The notes beneath the pieces are model-generated. The model made no database searches. It was not told the DNA's origin and was given only the letters and a program-made list of their open reading frames with translations. Of a DNA stretch of 64,000 nucleotides, positions 53,026-61,788 are shown piece after piece. The number at the start of each line of letters is the position of its first letter. The stretch's first letter is position 1. Made by a program: the position numbers and the translations under genes. The DNA comes from Parapedobacter luteus (GTDB lineage: Bacteria > Bacteroidota > Bacteroidia > Sphingobacteriales > Sphingobacteriaceae): NCBI RefSeq assembly GCF_900168055.1, contig NZ_FUYS01000010.1, positions 110,390-174,389 of the forward strand. Reading direction: 5' to 3'.

Positions 53026-54078
53026 ATGGCGTTTTCAAGCGAAATCATTGGCTGGTATCAGCAATACAAACGGGACCTTCCATGGCGTCACACCCGTGAC
53101 CCCTATGTTATCTGGCTTTCCGAAGTTATCTTGCAGCAAACCCGGGTTGAACAAGGGCTTCCCTATTTTCTCCGTTTTCTGTCGCATTACCCCGATGTTA
53201 TCGCATTCGCTAACGCCCCTGAGGACGAAATATTGCTCCATTGGCAGGGTCTGGGCTATTATTCGAGGGCGCGTAATATGCATAAGGCCGCTCAGGCGGT
53301 TGTTTCAGCATATGGAGGTGTCTTCCCGACGAGATATGATGATCTTATTCGGTTGCAGGGCATTGGCGAGTATACCGCAGCCGCTATCGCGTCTTTTGCG
53401 GCTAATGAAGCCCGTGCCGTGGTTGATGGTAATGTATTCCGGGTATTAGCTCGTTATTTTGGGATTGACGAACCTATCAACTCATCGAAAGGGAAAAAGC
53501 TTTTTCTGAAGTTGGCTGATGACCTGCTTGATAGGACGCACCCCGGCCTTTACAACCAAGCGGTGATGGAGTTCGGTGCTATGCAATGCAAACCTAAGAA
53601 TCCGGATTGCGCCAATTGTGTACTTCGCTTGGACTGCCGCGCATTTTCTGAAGAACGGATAAGCCAGTTGCCTGTAAAATTAAAAGGAAAAGCCAGCCGC
53701 AACCGCTATTTTAACTATTTTGTGGTTGCAGCTGAGGGCCGATTGTTGATGAATAAACGAGGAAAAGGAGATATTTGGGAGAATCTTTATGAGTTGCCGA
53801 TGATAGAGACGCCCTGCCTTATGGGGATACACGAATTGGCCGGTCTGCAGGAAGTGGTTGAATGTTTCGGGGAACAAGCAGATTTGCGTTTAGTGGCGGG
53901 TCCGGTCAAACACGTGCTAAGTCACCAGAATTTGTTCGCCCAATTTATCGCTGTCGACGCAAATGAAGGGTATGTTAGCAAAAAAATGAAATGGAATTAT
54001 GTTTTTACGAAAGATTTAGGTACATTAGCTAAACCGAAGCTGATTTATTCGTTTTTAAAGGATTATATGGTTGAATAG
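53026..54078 (+). CDS. mutY: A/G-specific adenine glycosylase
   Basis: A 350-residue glycosylase removing adenine opposite 8-oxoguanine. WYQQYKRDLPWRHTRDPYVIWLSEVILQQTRVEQGLPYF holds the catalytic Glu (given in part); HhH motif LQGIGEYTAAAIASFA; catalytic Asp in VVDGNVFRVLARYF; cluster CX6CX2CX5C in CKPKNPDCANCVLRLDC. The C-terminal NUDIX-like domain (about 230-345) recognises 8-oxoguanine. ssb follows 24 bases later. Confidence 0.97.
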   Translation: MAFSSEIIGWYQQYKRDLPWRHTRDPYVIWLSEVILQQTRVEQGLPYFLRFLSHYPDVIAFANAPEDEILLHWQGLGYYSRARNMHKAAQAVVSAYGGVFPTRYDDLIRLQGIGEYTAAAIASFAANEARAVVDGNVFRVLARYFGIDEPINSSKGKKLFLKLADDLLDRTHPGLYNQAVMEFGAMQCKPKNPDCANCVLRLDCRAFSEERISQLPVKLKGKASRNRYFNYFVVAAEGRLLMNKRGKGDIWENLYELPMIETPCLMGIHELAGLQEVVECFGEQADLRLVAGPVKHVLSHQNLFAQFIAVDANEGYVSKKMKWNYVFTKDLGTLAKPKLIYSFLKDYMVE

Positions 54079-54102
54079 CGTACCAATTATACCTAAATTA
54101 TT

Positions 54103-54552
54103 ATGTCAGGCATCAATAAAGTTATTTTAGTAGGTCACTTAGGTAAAGATCCGGAAATTCGTCATCTGGAGGGAAATGTTACGGTTGCAAGTTTTCCTTT
54201 GGCCACTTCGGAAATGTTTAATAAGGATGGACGGAAGGTTGAACAGACCGAATGGCATAATATTGTCATGTGGCGAGGATTAGCAGAAGTAGCGGCGAAA
54301 TACTTATTTAAGGGTAAACTGGTGTATGTAGAGGGTAAGCTGAGAACACGCACCTATGAAGATAAGGAGGGAATTAGGCGCTATACTACTGAAGTGGTAG
54401 CTGAAAACTTTACCCTACTGGGCCGTAAAAGCGACTTCGAACCTTCGGGCGGTCAGGGCAATACAGGGCAGCAGCCTGCAAAAAAAGTAGCGGGTGATAG
54501 CACTGTCGTGGATTTTAAGGAAAACGAAGGCGAAGAAGATGCCTTGTTTTGA
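54103..54552 (+). CDS. ssb: Single-stranded DNA-binding protein
   Basis: A 149-residue protein with an N-terminal OB fold (INKVILVGHLGKDPEIRHLEGN, given in part; TEWHNIVMWRGLAEVAAKYLFKGKLVYVEGKLRTRTYED as its core) and a Gly/Gln-rich linker. The acidic C-terminal tip is EEDALF, differing from the usual DD(I/L)PF by Ala-Leu in place of Leu-Pro, but it keeps the terminal Phe needed for partner binding. Follows mutY. Confidence 0.96.
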   Translation: MSGINKVILVGHLGKDPEIRHLEGNVTVASFPLATSEMFNKDGRKVEQTEWHNIVMWRGLAEVAAKYLFKGKLVYVEGKLRTRTYEDKEGIRRYTTEVVAENFTLLGRKSDFEPSGGQGNTGQQPAKKVAGDSTVVDFKENEGEEDALF

Positions 54553-54620
54553 CCTATTGCAGGGGTATTAGGCGGATATCACTGCTGATTGCGATAGCCA
54601 AAAGCTTAAGAGAATTTTCA

Positions 54621-54628
54621 TATCTTTG
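54621..54628 (+). promoter_or_regulatory. -7 box for pheS
   Basis: TATCTTTG fits TAnnTTTG and ends five bases before the ATG at 54634; the transcript would be nearly leaderless. Confidence 0.5.
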
Positions 54629-54633
54629 GCGTC

Positions 54634-55674
54634 ATGTTGCAAGAGAAAATACAGCAGTATTCCGAAGAGATTGAACGGTTTGTACCCCAATCTTATAACG
54701 ATGTAGAAGCATTCCGGCTTAAATTTTTAGTGGCTAAAGGTGTAGTGCGTACTCTATTCGAAGAGTTTAAGTCAGTATCCCCCGATCAGAAACGTTCCCT
54801 CGGGAAAGTCCTTAATGAATTTAAACAAGCGGCCGAACAAAAATATCAGCATCTGCATGAGCAGTTCGCTTCGAATAAGCAAACTTCCAAAAAGAAGGCA
54901 GAAGCGGATCTTACCTTACCGGGCGAGGGTTTTGTGTTTGGCTCGCGCCATCCCTTATCTCTGGTTCGGAAGGAGATTGTCGAGATATTCAAGAAACTAG
55001 GGTTTATCGTTGCAGAAGGACCGGAGATTGAAGACGATTGGCACAACTTCACTGCGCTTAATTTTCCGCCTGAACATCCCGCGCGAGATATGCAGGACAC
55101 ATTCTTTATTAAGAAACAGCAGGGCAATGACATCGCGCTGCGTACCCATACGTCTTCTGTGCAGGTGAGGATGATGGAAAACGGCGAGCCGCCATTCCGG
55201 GCCATCATGCCTGGGCGAGTATACCGCAATGAGGCGATATCCGCTCGCGCTCATTGTTTTTTCCATCAGGTTGAAGGATTGTACGTTGATAAAGACGTGT
55301 CCTTTGCTGATCTCAAGCAGACATTATACTACTTTGTGCAAGAATTGTTTGGTGAAGATACCAAGGTACGCTTCCGCCCATCTTATTTTCCCTTTACGGA
55401 ACCTTCGGCAGAGATGGACATCAGTTGTACCATCTGCAAAGGAAAGGGTTGCGCGATGTGTAAGGGAACAGGTTGGGTGGAAATTCTCGGCTGCGGGATG
55501 GTTGACCCAAATGTACTCGAAAACTGTGGCATCGATAGCGCGATATATAGCGGCTTTGCCTTCGGTATGGGTATCGAGCGCATTACCAACCTCAAATATG
55601 AGATCCGGGATCTGAGGCTATTCTCTGAAAATGATGTACGCTTCTTAAGCCAATTTGAAACAGAACTTATATAG
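54634..55674 (+). CDS. pheS: Phenylalanyl-tRNA synthetase alpha subunit
   Basis: A 346-residue class II synthetase subunit. An N-terminal coiled coil (residues 1-85) precedes HPLSLVRKEIVEIFKKLGF, the motif 2 region LRTHTSSVQVRMME and PGRVYRNEAISARAHCFFHQVEGL, CTICKGKGCAMCKGTGWVEI with four cysteines, and motif 3 GFAFGMGIERI. The beta subunit gene is not in the window, so pheS and pheT are unlinked. The next gene starts immediately after the stop. Confidence 0.97.
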   Translation: MLQEKIQQYSEEIERFVPQSYNDVEAFRLKFLVAKGVVRTLFEEFKSVSPDQKRSLGKVLNEFKQAAEQKYQHLHEQFASNKQTSKKKAEADLTLPGEGFVFGSRHPLSLVRKEIVEIFKKLGFIVAEGPEIEDDWHNFTALNFPPEHPARDMQDTFFIKKQQGNDIALRTHTSSVQVRMMENGEPPFRAIMPGRVYRNEAISARAHCFFHQVEGLYVDKDVSFADLKQTLYYFVQELFGEDTKVRFRPSYFPFTEPSAEMDISCTICKGKGCAMCKGTGWVEILGCGMVDPNVLENCGIDSAIYSGFAFGMGIERITNLKYEIRDLRLFSENDVRFLSQFETELI

Positions 55675-56088
55675 ATGATTAAAGCGGCTGGGTATATTGC
55701 GCTTTTAACGGCCGTAGTACTGCAAGTGGCCTGCAAGAAGGGGGGGTGCAATGTGGTTCAGGATGTGCCGGTCATGGAACAGGTTTCGATGGTCCAGTAT
55801 TCTCAACTTTATACGCCAGGAGGGTATGCCGTAACCCAGCGGGGCGGTGTAGCTGGGCTGATTGTCGTGAATACCGGGCAAGGATATGTCGCCTATGATC
55901 GTTGCAGCACGGTGGATGCTGGAAGACGGTGTGCTGTGGAAGTAGAAGAAGGGGGGCTTGTTGCCAGGGATCCGTGCTCCGGTGCACGCTATTTATTAAT
56001 AAATGGATCGCCTGCTGAACTTGCGGAGTGCCCGCTTAAACCCTATCGGGCACAACGGAATGGCGAAACCATAATCATATCAAATTGA
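55675..56088 (+). CDS. Rieske-like fold lipoprotein (Bacteroidetes-specific)
   Basis: A 137-residue protein with a lipoprotein signal (GYIALLTAVVLQVAC). The mature part resembles a family of small Bacteroidetes proteins with a Rieske-like fold: SQLYTPGGYAVTQRGGVAGLIVVN, YVAYDRCSTVDAGRRCAVEV, VARDPCSGARYLLINGSPAE and CPLKPY. True Rieske ligands are Cys-X-His and Cys-X2-His; no His is present here, so a 2Fe-2S centre is unlikely. It begins directly after the pheS stop and its own stop overlaps the tetR ATG by one base, so the three are coupled. Confidence 0.75.
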   Translation: MIKAAGYIALLTAVVLQVACKKGGCNVVQDVPVMEQVSMVQYSQLYTPGGYAVTQRGGVAGLIVVNTGQGYVAYDRCSTVDAGRRCAVEVEEGGLVARDPCSGARYLLINGSPAELAECPLKPYRAQRNGETIIISN

Positions 56089-56663
56089 TGGAAGCCGACA
56101 AAGTAAAAGAATCGATCAAAAAGGCAGCCCGAGAATTATTCCGGCGCTATGGCTATAAAAAAACCAGCGTCAATGAAATCGCCCGGAAAGCAAAAATCGC
56201 CAAAGCTACCATTTATAAATACTTTGACAGTAAGGAGCTGGTTTTACATGCTATCCTAATGGATTACATCCGTGAGAGCGTAGACGATTTATTGGGTAAA
56301 TACAGCAAGCAGGCCGATCTTGAAACGTATTTGAGCAATACCATTTTGCGTGTAAGCCGACTCACCTACACCATCTGCAACGAGTTTTTAGGTTGGGATT
56401 TCATCCGTGAATCCGCCAATACACAGGAGTATCTCCGTACTTTGTCAGACGATTTGGAGTTTTTGCTCGTCAGCTCGTTTATCGGCAATACGGAAATCGG
56501 TAAAGCAGTGGCGCCGGATAAACTTACCTTTCTTATCAAGGCCAGCAAGAACATTGTGTTTTCATTTGCTTTTACATCGGTTAGTGAGGCCGACGTGCGG
56601 AAGAATTTTGTCTCCTTCCAAAAGGAAATCTTGCCGTATTTAGTCAAAGCCACGGTAGATTAG
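56088..56663 (+). CDS. TetR/AcrR family regulator
   Basis: A 191-residue regulator. The N-terminal helix-turn-helix is ARELFRRYGYKKTSVNEIARKAKIAKATIYKYFDSKELV; the C-terminal ligand/dimerisation domain has no recognisable specificity. The ATG at 56088 shares one base with the stop of the preceding lipoprotein gene. No efflux genes are adjacent, so targets are unknown. Confidence 0.92.
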   Translation: MEADKVKESIKKAARELFRRYGYKKTSVNEIARKAKIAKATIYKYFDSKELVLHAILMDYIRESVDDLLGKYSKQADLETYLSNTILRVSRLTYTICNEFLGWDFIRESANTQEYLRTLSDDLEFLLVSSFIGNTEIGKAVAPDKLTFLIKASKNIVFSFAFTSVSEADVRKNFVSFQKEILPYLVKATVD

Positions 56664-56664
56664 G

Positions 56665-56691
56665 TTGTGGTAAAAAAACGCCGTACCTTTG
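56665..56691 (+). promoter_or_regulatory. Promoter of rlmD (TTG-N16-TACCTTTG)
   Basis: TTG at 56665-56667 and TACCTTTG at 56684-56691 match the -33/-7 consensus with slightly short spacing; the box ends seven bases before the ATG at 56699. Confidence 0.65.
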
Positions 56692-56698
56692 CATCCTT

Positions 56699-58111
56699 AT
56701 GAGTAAAAGAAGGATGCTGCCTGAAGAACGGCAGCTATCGGATATTTCAATTATAGACATTGCCGAGGAAGGCAAGGGGGTCGGTCGCGTAGGCGAACTT
56801 GTCGTCTTTGTAGACAAAGCCATACCCGGCGATGTGGTAGATGTAACGCTGGTTCGCAAGAAAAAGAATTTTGCTGAAGCGAAGGTCACACAACTCAAAG
56901 ACGCGTCGCCTTATCGCGTGACGCCTTTTTGCCAGCATTTCGGCACATGTGGGGGGTGCAAATGGCAACATATGGATTATGGCGCGCAATTGACCTACAA
57001 ACAGCAGAGCGTGGCCAATGCGCTTTCACGTTTGGGGGGTGTAGACACTTCAATGATGGAGACCATATTGCCGGCTCCACAATCTCAATATTACCGCAAT
57101 AAGCTGGAATATACCTTTTCAAATAAGCGATGGCTTACCCACGTCGACGACGAACAGGCAAGCCTGGAGATGAACGCGTTAGGCTTTCACGTGCCATCCC
57201 GTTTCGATAAGATTCTTGATATTGAGCATTGCTATTTGCAGCAACCGCCGTCAAATGATATCCGCAATAAATTGAGGGCGTTTGCTTTGGCGCGGGGGAT
57301 ATCCTTTTACGACCTCCGGCAGCATGAAGGGGCGCTGCGCAACTTGATTATCCGTACGGCGTCTACCGGCGAGCTGATGGTTATTGTTGTGTTTGCCTAC
57401 GCTGATCGGGATGTTATCGAACAAACCATGGCGTTCCTCCGACTGGAATTTCCGGCGGTTACTTCCTTGCTTTATATCATTAATCAGAAGAAAAACGATA
57501 CGATCTTTGATCAAGAGATCCATGTCTATGCCGGTCGTGACCACATTTTCGAAGAGATGGAAGGGCTGCGGTTCAAAATCGGCGCAAAATCATTTTACCA
57601 GACCAATTCCGCACAGGCTTATGAACTCTATAAAATAACCCGTGATTTTGCCGGTTTTGAGGGCAATGAACGGGTGTACGACTTGTATACGGGAGCAGGC
57701 ACCATTGCCAATTTCGTTGCCCGGCACGTACATGAGGTCGTTGGCGTGGAATATGTACCCTCCGCAATTGAAGATGCAAAGATCAATTCCGCGATTAATG
57801 GCATTCAAAACACTCGGTTTTATGCGGGGGACATGAAAGATGTATTAACCGACCAATTTGTTGAAACACAGGGCAAGCCGGATGTCGTTATCACTGACCC
57901 TCCGAGGGCTGGAATGCATCCCGATGTGGTGATGCGGCTTTTAGCCATTGAGGCAGCTAAGATTGTGTATGTCAGTTGTAATGCTGCTACGCAAGCCCGG
58001 GACCTGGCGTTACTTCGTGAGAAATATGAGGTAAGCCGGATTCGCCCGGTGGACATGTTTCCGCATACGCAACACGTCGAAAATGTAGCTTTGCTTACAC
58101 TCAAAGGATAA
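56699..58111 (+). CDS. rlmD: 23S rRNA (uracil-5-)-methyltransferase RlmD
   Basis: A 470-residue RumA/TrmA-family enzyme. An N-terminal TRAM domain (DISIIDIAEEGKGVGRVGELVVFVDKAIPGDVVDVTLVR, in part), Fe-S cysteines in CQHFGTCGGCKWQH with the fourth in DIEHCYLQ, SAM motif DLYTGAGTIANFVARHV, VITDPPRAGMHPDVV, and the catalytic Cys in IVYVSCNAATQARDL. It methylates a uridine of 23S rRNA to m5U; which position (1939 or 747) cannot be decided here. A hypothetical gene follows five bases later. Confidence 0.93.
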   Translation: MSKRRMLPEERQLSDISIIDIAEEGKGVGRVGELVVFVDKAIPGDVVDVTLVRKKKNFAEAKVTQLKDASPYRVTPFCQHFGTCGGCKWQHMDYGAQLTYKQQSVANALSRLGGVDTSMMETILPAPQSQYYRNKLEYTFSNKRWLTHVDDEQASLEMNALGFHVPSRFDKILDIEHCYLQQPPSNDIRNKLRAFALARGISFYDLRQHEGALRNLIIRTASTGELMVIVVFAYADRDVIEQTMAFLRLEFPAVTSLLYIINQKKNDTIFDQEIHVYAGRDHIFEEMEGLRFKIGAKSFYQTNSAQAYELYKITRDFAGFEGNERVYDLYTGAGTIANFVARHVHEVVGVEYVPSAIEDAKINSAINGIQNTRFYAGDMKDVLTDQFVETQGKPDVVITDPPRAGMHPDVVMRLLAIEAAKIVYVSCNAATQARDLALLREKYEVSRIRPVDMFPHTQHVENVALLTLKG

Positions 58112-58115
58112 GGTT

Positions 58116-58514
58116 ATGGAATTACAAGATTTGCTTGGTGCTCAAGCGGGTGATGATGGGCAGCCGAAGAAAGAAAGCCCGTTAAAAAGCCTTAAGGCGG
58201 ATTTGGATTTTTATAGGGAGTCCATTAAAGAAATTGCGGTGGAGATTATGGCGGAAGGGTTGTCCGCTTACCCGATTTTTATTGCTCATCAGCACGAGGT
58301 CAATCTGGGTGAATTGATATTGGATAAGAACGAATTGGGTACCGCATGGTCTATCCACGCTTCCACTGTGGAGGAATTCGTGTCCCGTGGAATTATCAAG
58401 GAAGAACGGAAAACTCATTTCATCAAACAGTACAAAAAGCCGGAGGATTTTATGTGTGTGTTTGTTATCGTTCCCGAAGGAGCCAATTTTGTGTTCTATC
58501 CGTATAACGTATGA
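58116..58514 (+). CDS. Conserved hypothetical protein (132 aa)
   Basis: A soluble protein starting ELQDLLGAQAGDD with a helical region (SLKADLDFYRESIKEIAVEIMAEGLSAYPIFIAHQHEVNLGE, shown in part) and a C-terminal half of beta character (DFMCVFVIVPEGANFVFYPY). No signal or membrane segment. It is probably co-transcribed with rlmD (5-base gap, AAGG before the ATG). It has the look of a Bacteroidetes-conserved family, but I do not know a function. Confidence 0.8.
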   Translation: MELQDLLGAQAGDDGQPKKESPLKSLKADLDFYRESIKEIAVEIMAEGLSAYPIFIAHQHEVNLGELILDKNELGTAWSIHASTVEEFVSRGIIKEERKTHFIKQYKKPEDFMCVFVIVPEGANFVFYPYNV

Positions 58515-58572
58515 TTTGCCCGCTCGGATAAGAAAATAAAGCCGTTAAACGTTTAGGAAAAAAAGCAGTCAA

Positions 58573-59334
58573 ATGGAAATAACTATGAGTCGCCGTACTA
58601 AAATAGCGCTGATTGCTTCCGTCTGGCTGTTGCCGTTTTGGCTTTACGCTCAAGAGTCGGGTATAATCCGGGGCATTGTGGTCGAGGCGGGCACGAGTAA
58701 GCGAATAGGGAACGTGACCATTGTGAATCAACGTACCGGTCAATCAACGGCCTCCAGTAGTTTGGGTACCTTCGAGATAAACGCGTCGGTTGGTGACACG
58801 CTTATCGCAAACAGCATGGGTTACCAGTCGATGACCACTGAGGTGAAAACATTGAGCGATATCTTGATTGATATGCGGCCGGGGAGTATCATGCTGGAGC
58901 AGGTGGATGTAAACCGGATGAGTAAGGAGGCCGAACTTCGTGATGCTATGCGTAGTTATAGGAAGCAAGGAGTATATTACGATGGTAAGCCGCCGGCATT
59001 GGCCTATATATTCAATCCGATCACTTCGCTTTATGAGCTATTGGGGCGTACACCGCGGAATGCACGGCGCTTTGGTAATTACATGGAAAAAGAACTTGAG
59101 GAGACCGAGGTAGACAGAAAGTTCAGCAGGAGCAAAATTCGGGAGTTGACCGGTCTTGATGGTGACGATCTCACTAACTTCATGATTTGGTACCGCCCAT
59201 CTTTCGAAAAGGCACAGTATTGGGGTGAGTACGATATCACCGCTTACATCGTTGATTCGTTTAAACAGTTCGACCGAGATGGTCGCCCGGCTGCCCCAAA
59301 GCTGCCTAAACTGGAGGCCAACCCCGTCAAATAG
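58573..59334 (+). CDS. Exported protein with carboxypeptidase-regulatory-like domain
   Basis: A 253-residue protein with a signal peptide (IALIASVWLLPFWLYAQ). A CarboxypepD_reg-like beta sandwich follows (IIRGIVVEAGTSKRIGNVTIVNQRTGQSTASSSLGTFEI, in part), then a helical region rich in charged residues (ELRDAMRSYRKQGVYYDG; YMEKELEETEVDRKFSRSKI). Similar stand-alone proteins occur widely in the phylum, in the periplasm or on the outer membrane; the role is unknown. An in-frame ATG at 58585 is an alternative start. Confidence 0.8.
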   Translation: MEITMSRRTKIALIASVWLLPFWLYAQESGIIRGIVVEAGTSKRIGNVTIVNQRTGQSTASSSLGTFEINASVGDTLIANSMGYQSMTTEVKTLSDILIDMRPGSIMLEQVDVNRMSKEAELRDAMRSYRKQGVYYDGKPPALAYIFNPITSLYELLGRTPRNARRFGNYMEKELEETEVDRKFSRSKIRELTGLDGDDLTNFMIWYRPSFEKAQYWGEYDITAYIVDSFKQFDRDGRPAAPKLPKLEANPVK

Positions 59335-59438
59335 TGCATAAGTCTCTTTTAGTGTGAATTGGACGCATCTCTTTAAGGTTAGCACAGTTTGGCATTTGGT
59401 TTGTGTTTATCCCGTACAATAAAAAAAAGACAATTGTT

Positions 59439-60134
59439 ATGGTAATGATGAATAGAAAAATAGCCTTGATGGGACTTTCAATCGCTACATCAGCAATGCT
59501 GCTTGGAAGTTGCAGTACTATCCAGTCAATGAGCAATACCCAGAAAGGTGCAGCCACGGGAGCAGTGGCCGGTGGGGCATTAGGCGCTATCATCGGCAAT
59601 AAGGCGGGCAATACAGCGGTTGGCGTGCTCGCCGGAGCAGCTATCGGCGGTGTGGCTGGTGGATTGATTGGCAAAAAGATGGATAGGCAAGCTGCGGAGA
59701 TCGAACGGACGGTGCCCGGTGCGGAAGTTATCAAGGCTGACGAAGGCATTATTGTAAAGTTTGATTCAGGCATATTATTTGACTTTGATAAAACAGAGGT
59801 CAAACCTGCTGCCCGCGAAAATATCGGTAAGCTGGTTGCTTCGCTCAATCAGGAACCCAATACCGATATCTTGGTCATTGGGCATACCGATAACAAAGGG
59901 ACCGACAGCTATAATCAAGGATTGTCCGAACGCAGGGCAAAAGCAGTAAGGGATTACGCGGTGTCGCAGGGGTTAGCTGCCCGCCGTATTAAGACGGAAG
60001 GGCGTAGCTTTCATGAACCCATAGGAGATAATAATACGGAAGCCGGGCGTGCTCAGAACCGCCGGGTGGAGATAGTCATCGTAGCAAACGACAGAATGAA
60101 GGAGGAAGCACTAAAGGAGGCAGGTGATTCCTAA
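59439..60134 (+). CDS. OmpA-family lipoprotein with glycine-zipper domain
   Basis: About 231 residues. Lipoprotein signal with LLGSC; a glycine-zipper segment (KGAATGAVAGGALGAIIGNKAGN and AGAAIGGVAGGLIGKKMD) that may insert into membrane; then an OmpA C-terminal peptidoglycan-binding domain (ILFDFDKTEVKPAAREN, VIGHTDNKGTDSYNQGLSERRAKAVRDY, NRRVEIVI). It tethers the outer membrane to peptidoglycan. In-frame ATG codons at 59439, 59445 and 59448 are all possible starts. A terminator follows. Confidence 0.92.
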   Translation: MVMMNRKIALMGLSIATSAMLLGSCSTIQSMSNTQKGAATGAVAGGALGAIIGNKAGNTAVGVLAGAAIGGVAGGLIGKKMDRQAAEIERTVPGAEVIKADEGIIVKFDSGILFDFDKTEVKPAARENIGKLVASLNQEPNTDILVIGHTDNKGTDSYNQGLSERRAKAVRDYAVSQGLAARRIKTEGRSFHEPIGDNNTEAGRAQNRRVEIVIVANDRMKEEALKEAGDS

Positions 60135-60161
60135 TTCCTGATTTAGCAAAATCGCTGATAG

Positions 60162-60195
60162 AGCCGCAATATGGAGATAGCCGTTTGCGGCTTTT
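60162..60195 (+). terminator. Terminator after the OmpA-family gene
   Basis: AGCCGCAA (60162-60169) pairs with TTGCGGCT (60185-60192) over a 15-base loop and is followed by TTTCTGTTT. It separates this gene from the convergent yjbQ. Confidence 0.8.
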
Positions 60196-60199
60196 CTGT

Positions 60200-60622
60200 T
60201 TATATTCCCCAGGCCGTAATCATCAACCTCCTGCTGCCGCCGTGATTTCGATGTTCACAAAGGTATATTCCCTGCCAGGTGCCCAATGCAAGCCTTCCAT
60301 TTTCAATAGGTATGGTTACCGAAACCCCCATCATCGATGCTTTAATGTGGGCGGGCATATCGTCGGCTCCCTCGTAGTCATGGCGATAATCTGGATCGTT
60401 TTCGGGTACGGCCTTGTTGAAATAGGTTTCAAAATCCATCCGCACCGTAGGATCCGCATTTTCGTTAATGGTGAGCGATGCAGATGTATGCTTGATGAAA
60501 ATGTGGCATATTCCTGATCTCCAATCGGTAATGGGGGATAGTCGTTCTTCTATCTCCTTTGTGATGAGGTGGAATCCTCTTGGCCGTGCGGGCAATATAA
60601 GCTGTTGTTGGAAGATTTCCAT
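60200..60622 (-). CDS. yjbQ: YjbQ-family protein (UPF0047)
   Basis: A 140-residue protein with the family core: RPRGFHLITKEIEERLSPI, GICHIFIKHTSASLTINENADPTVRMD, DMPAHIKASMMGVSVTIPI, and GRLALGTWQGIYLCEHRNHGGSRRLMITAWG. His residues coordinate a metal in family structures. YjbQ proteins show low thiamine phosphate synthase activity, which would relate it to the thi genes, but the physiological role is not settled. The ATG at 60622 is chosen because similarity starts there. Divergent from hemW. Confidence 0.92.
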   Translation of the reverse strand: MEIFQQQLILPARPRGFHLITKEIEERLSPITDWRSGICHIFIKHTSASLTINENADPTVRMDFETYFNKAVPENDPDYRHDYEGADDMPAHIKASMMGVSVTIPIENGRLALGTWQGIYLCEHRNHGGSRRLMITAWGI

Positions 60623-60639
60623 GGTTCGAAAGATAAGAA

Positions 60640-60647
60640 TATCTTTG
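60640..60647 (+). promoter_or_regulatory. -7 box for hemW
   Basis: TATCTTTG fits TAnnTTTG and ends four bases before the hemW ATG at 60652; the transcript should be leaderless. Confidence 0.5.
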
Positions 60648-60651
60648 CAGT

Positions 60652-61785
60652 ATGGCTGGCATTTATTTTCATATTCCTTTCTGCAAGCGGGCATGCCATT
60701 ATTGTGACTTTCATTTCAGCACCTCGTTGAAGTATAAAACGGAAATGTTACAGGCCATGCAGCGGGAAATTGCTATGCGGGTACGTTATTTAAATGGGCA
60801 GCCGGTAGAATCCATTTATTTCGGTGGCGGGACACCTTCGTTGCTCGACGCAGATGATATCCGGCAGCTTATAGACGGCGTTGCGGCTCACTTCCCTGTT
60901 CGGTTTGATGCTGAGATTACCCTTGAAGCCAATCCTGATGATCTCAGCAATGACAAACTGCACGCACTGAAGGATTCACCTGTCAATAGGTTTAGTATAG
61001 GCATCCAATCCTTTTTCGAAGAAGATTTGCGCTGGATGAATCGTGCGCATACTGCTGATGACGCGCAGGCGGCGATCAGGCGCGTGCAGGATGTGGGATA
61101 CACCAATGTCACTGCCGACCTTATTTATGGCTATCCTTTGCTGACAACTGGCAAATGGGAGTATAACATCGGCAAATTGCTGGAATTTGGCGTGCCGCAT
61201 ATCTCGGCTTATAGCATGACTGTGGAGCCACAGACCGCGCTGGCTGCTTTTATCCGTAAGGGTAGGCAGCCCGCTATGGATGAAAAACAAAGTGCGGCCC
61301 AGTTTGAATACTTGATGGATGCACTCCATATCGCGGGCTACATCCATTATGAGATATCCAACTTTGCTAAGCCTGGAAACTATGCTCGTCACAATAGCAA
61401 TTATTGGAAGGGGGTTCCTTATCTTGGCGTCGGCCCATCGGCCCATTCATTCGATGGGCAGAGCCGGCAATGGAATGTGAGCAACAACATGAAATATATC
61501 AGGGCAATACAGGCGGGCCAGTTGCCGTTTGAACGGGAAGAATTAAGCGAACAGGATAAGTTCAATGAATATGTGATGACTGCGTTGCGGACGATATGGG
61601 GCCTCCACTTAGATAGGGTGGAGCAAATGTTTAACAAACAATACCGGGATGCACTTTATTCAGGGCTACAACCTTTTATAGCGAATGCTGAAGTCGTGCT
61701 GGCTGGAGAGGTAGCTACACTTACAAAAAAGGGTAAACTACTCGCGGATTACATTGCTGCGGAACTATTTGTTGAAAGTTCGTAA
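60652..61785 (+). CDS. hemW: HemW-like radical SAM heme chaperone
   Basis: A 377-residue radical SAM protein of the HemN/HemW family. The cluster motif CKRACHYCDFHF (CX3CX2C) is at residues 11-18; YFGGGTPSLLDADDI, SIGIQSFFEEDLRWMNRAHTADDA, DLIYGYPLLTTGKWEYN and YEISNFAKPGNYARHNSNYW follow. The N-terminal extension that true coproporphyrinogen dehydrogenase (HemN) needs is missing, so the heme-chaperone branch is preferred. Ends four bases from convergent waaA. Confidence 0.92.
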   Translation: MAGIYFHIPFCKRACHYCDFHFSTSLKYKTEMLQAMQREIAMRVRYLNGQPVESIYFGGGTPSLLDADDIRQLIDGVAAHFPVRFDAEITLEANPDDLSNDKLHALKDSPVNRFSIGIQSFFEEDLRWMNRAHTADDAQAAIRRVQDVGYTNVTADLIYGYPLLTTGKWEYNIGKLLEFGVPHISAYSMTVEPQTALAAFIRKGRQPAMDEKQSAAQFEYLMDALHIAGYIHYEISNFAKPGNYARHNSNYWKGVPYLGVGPSAHSFDGQSRQWNVSNNMKYIRAIQAGQLPFEREELSEQDKFNEYVMTALRTIWGLHLDRVEQMFNKQYRDALYSGLQPFIANAEVVLAGEVATLTKKGKLLADYIAAELFVESS

Positions 61786-61788
61786 GGG

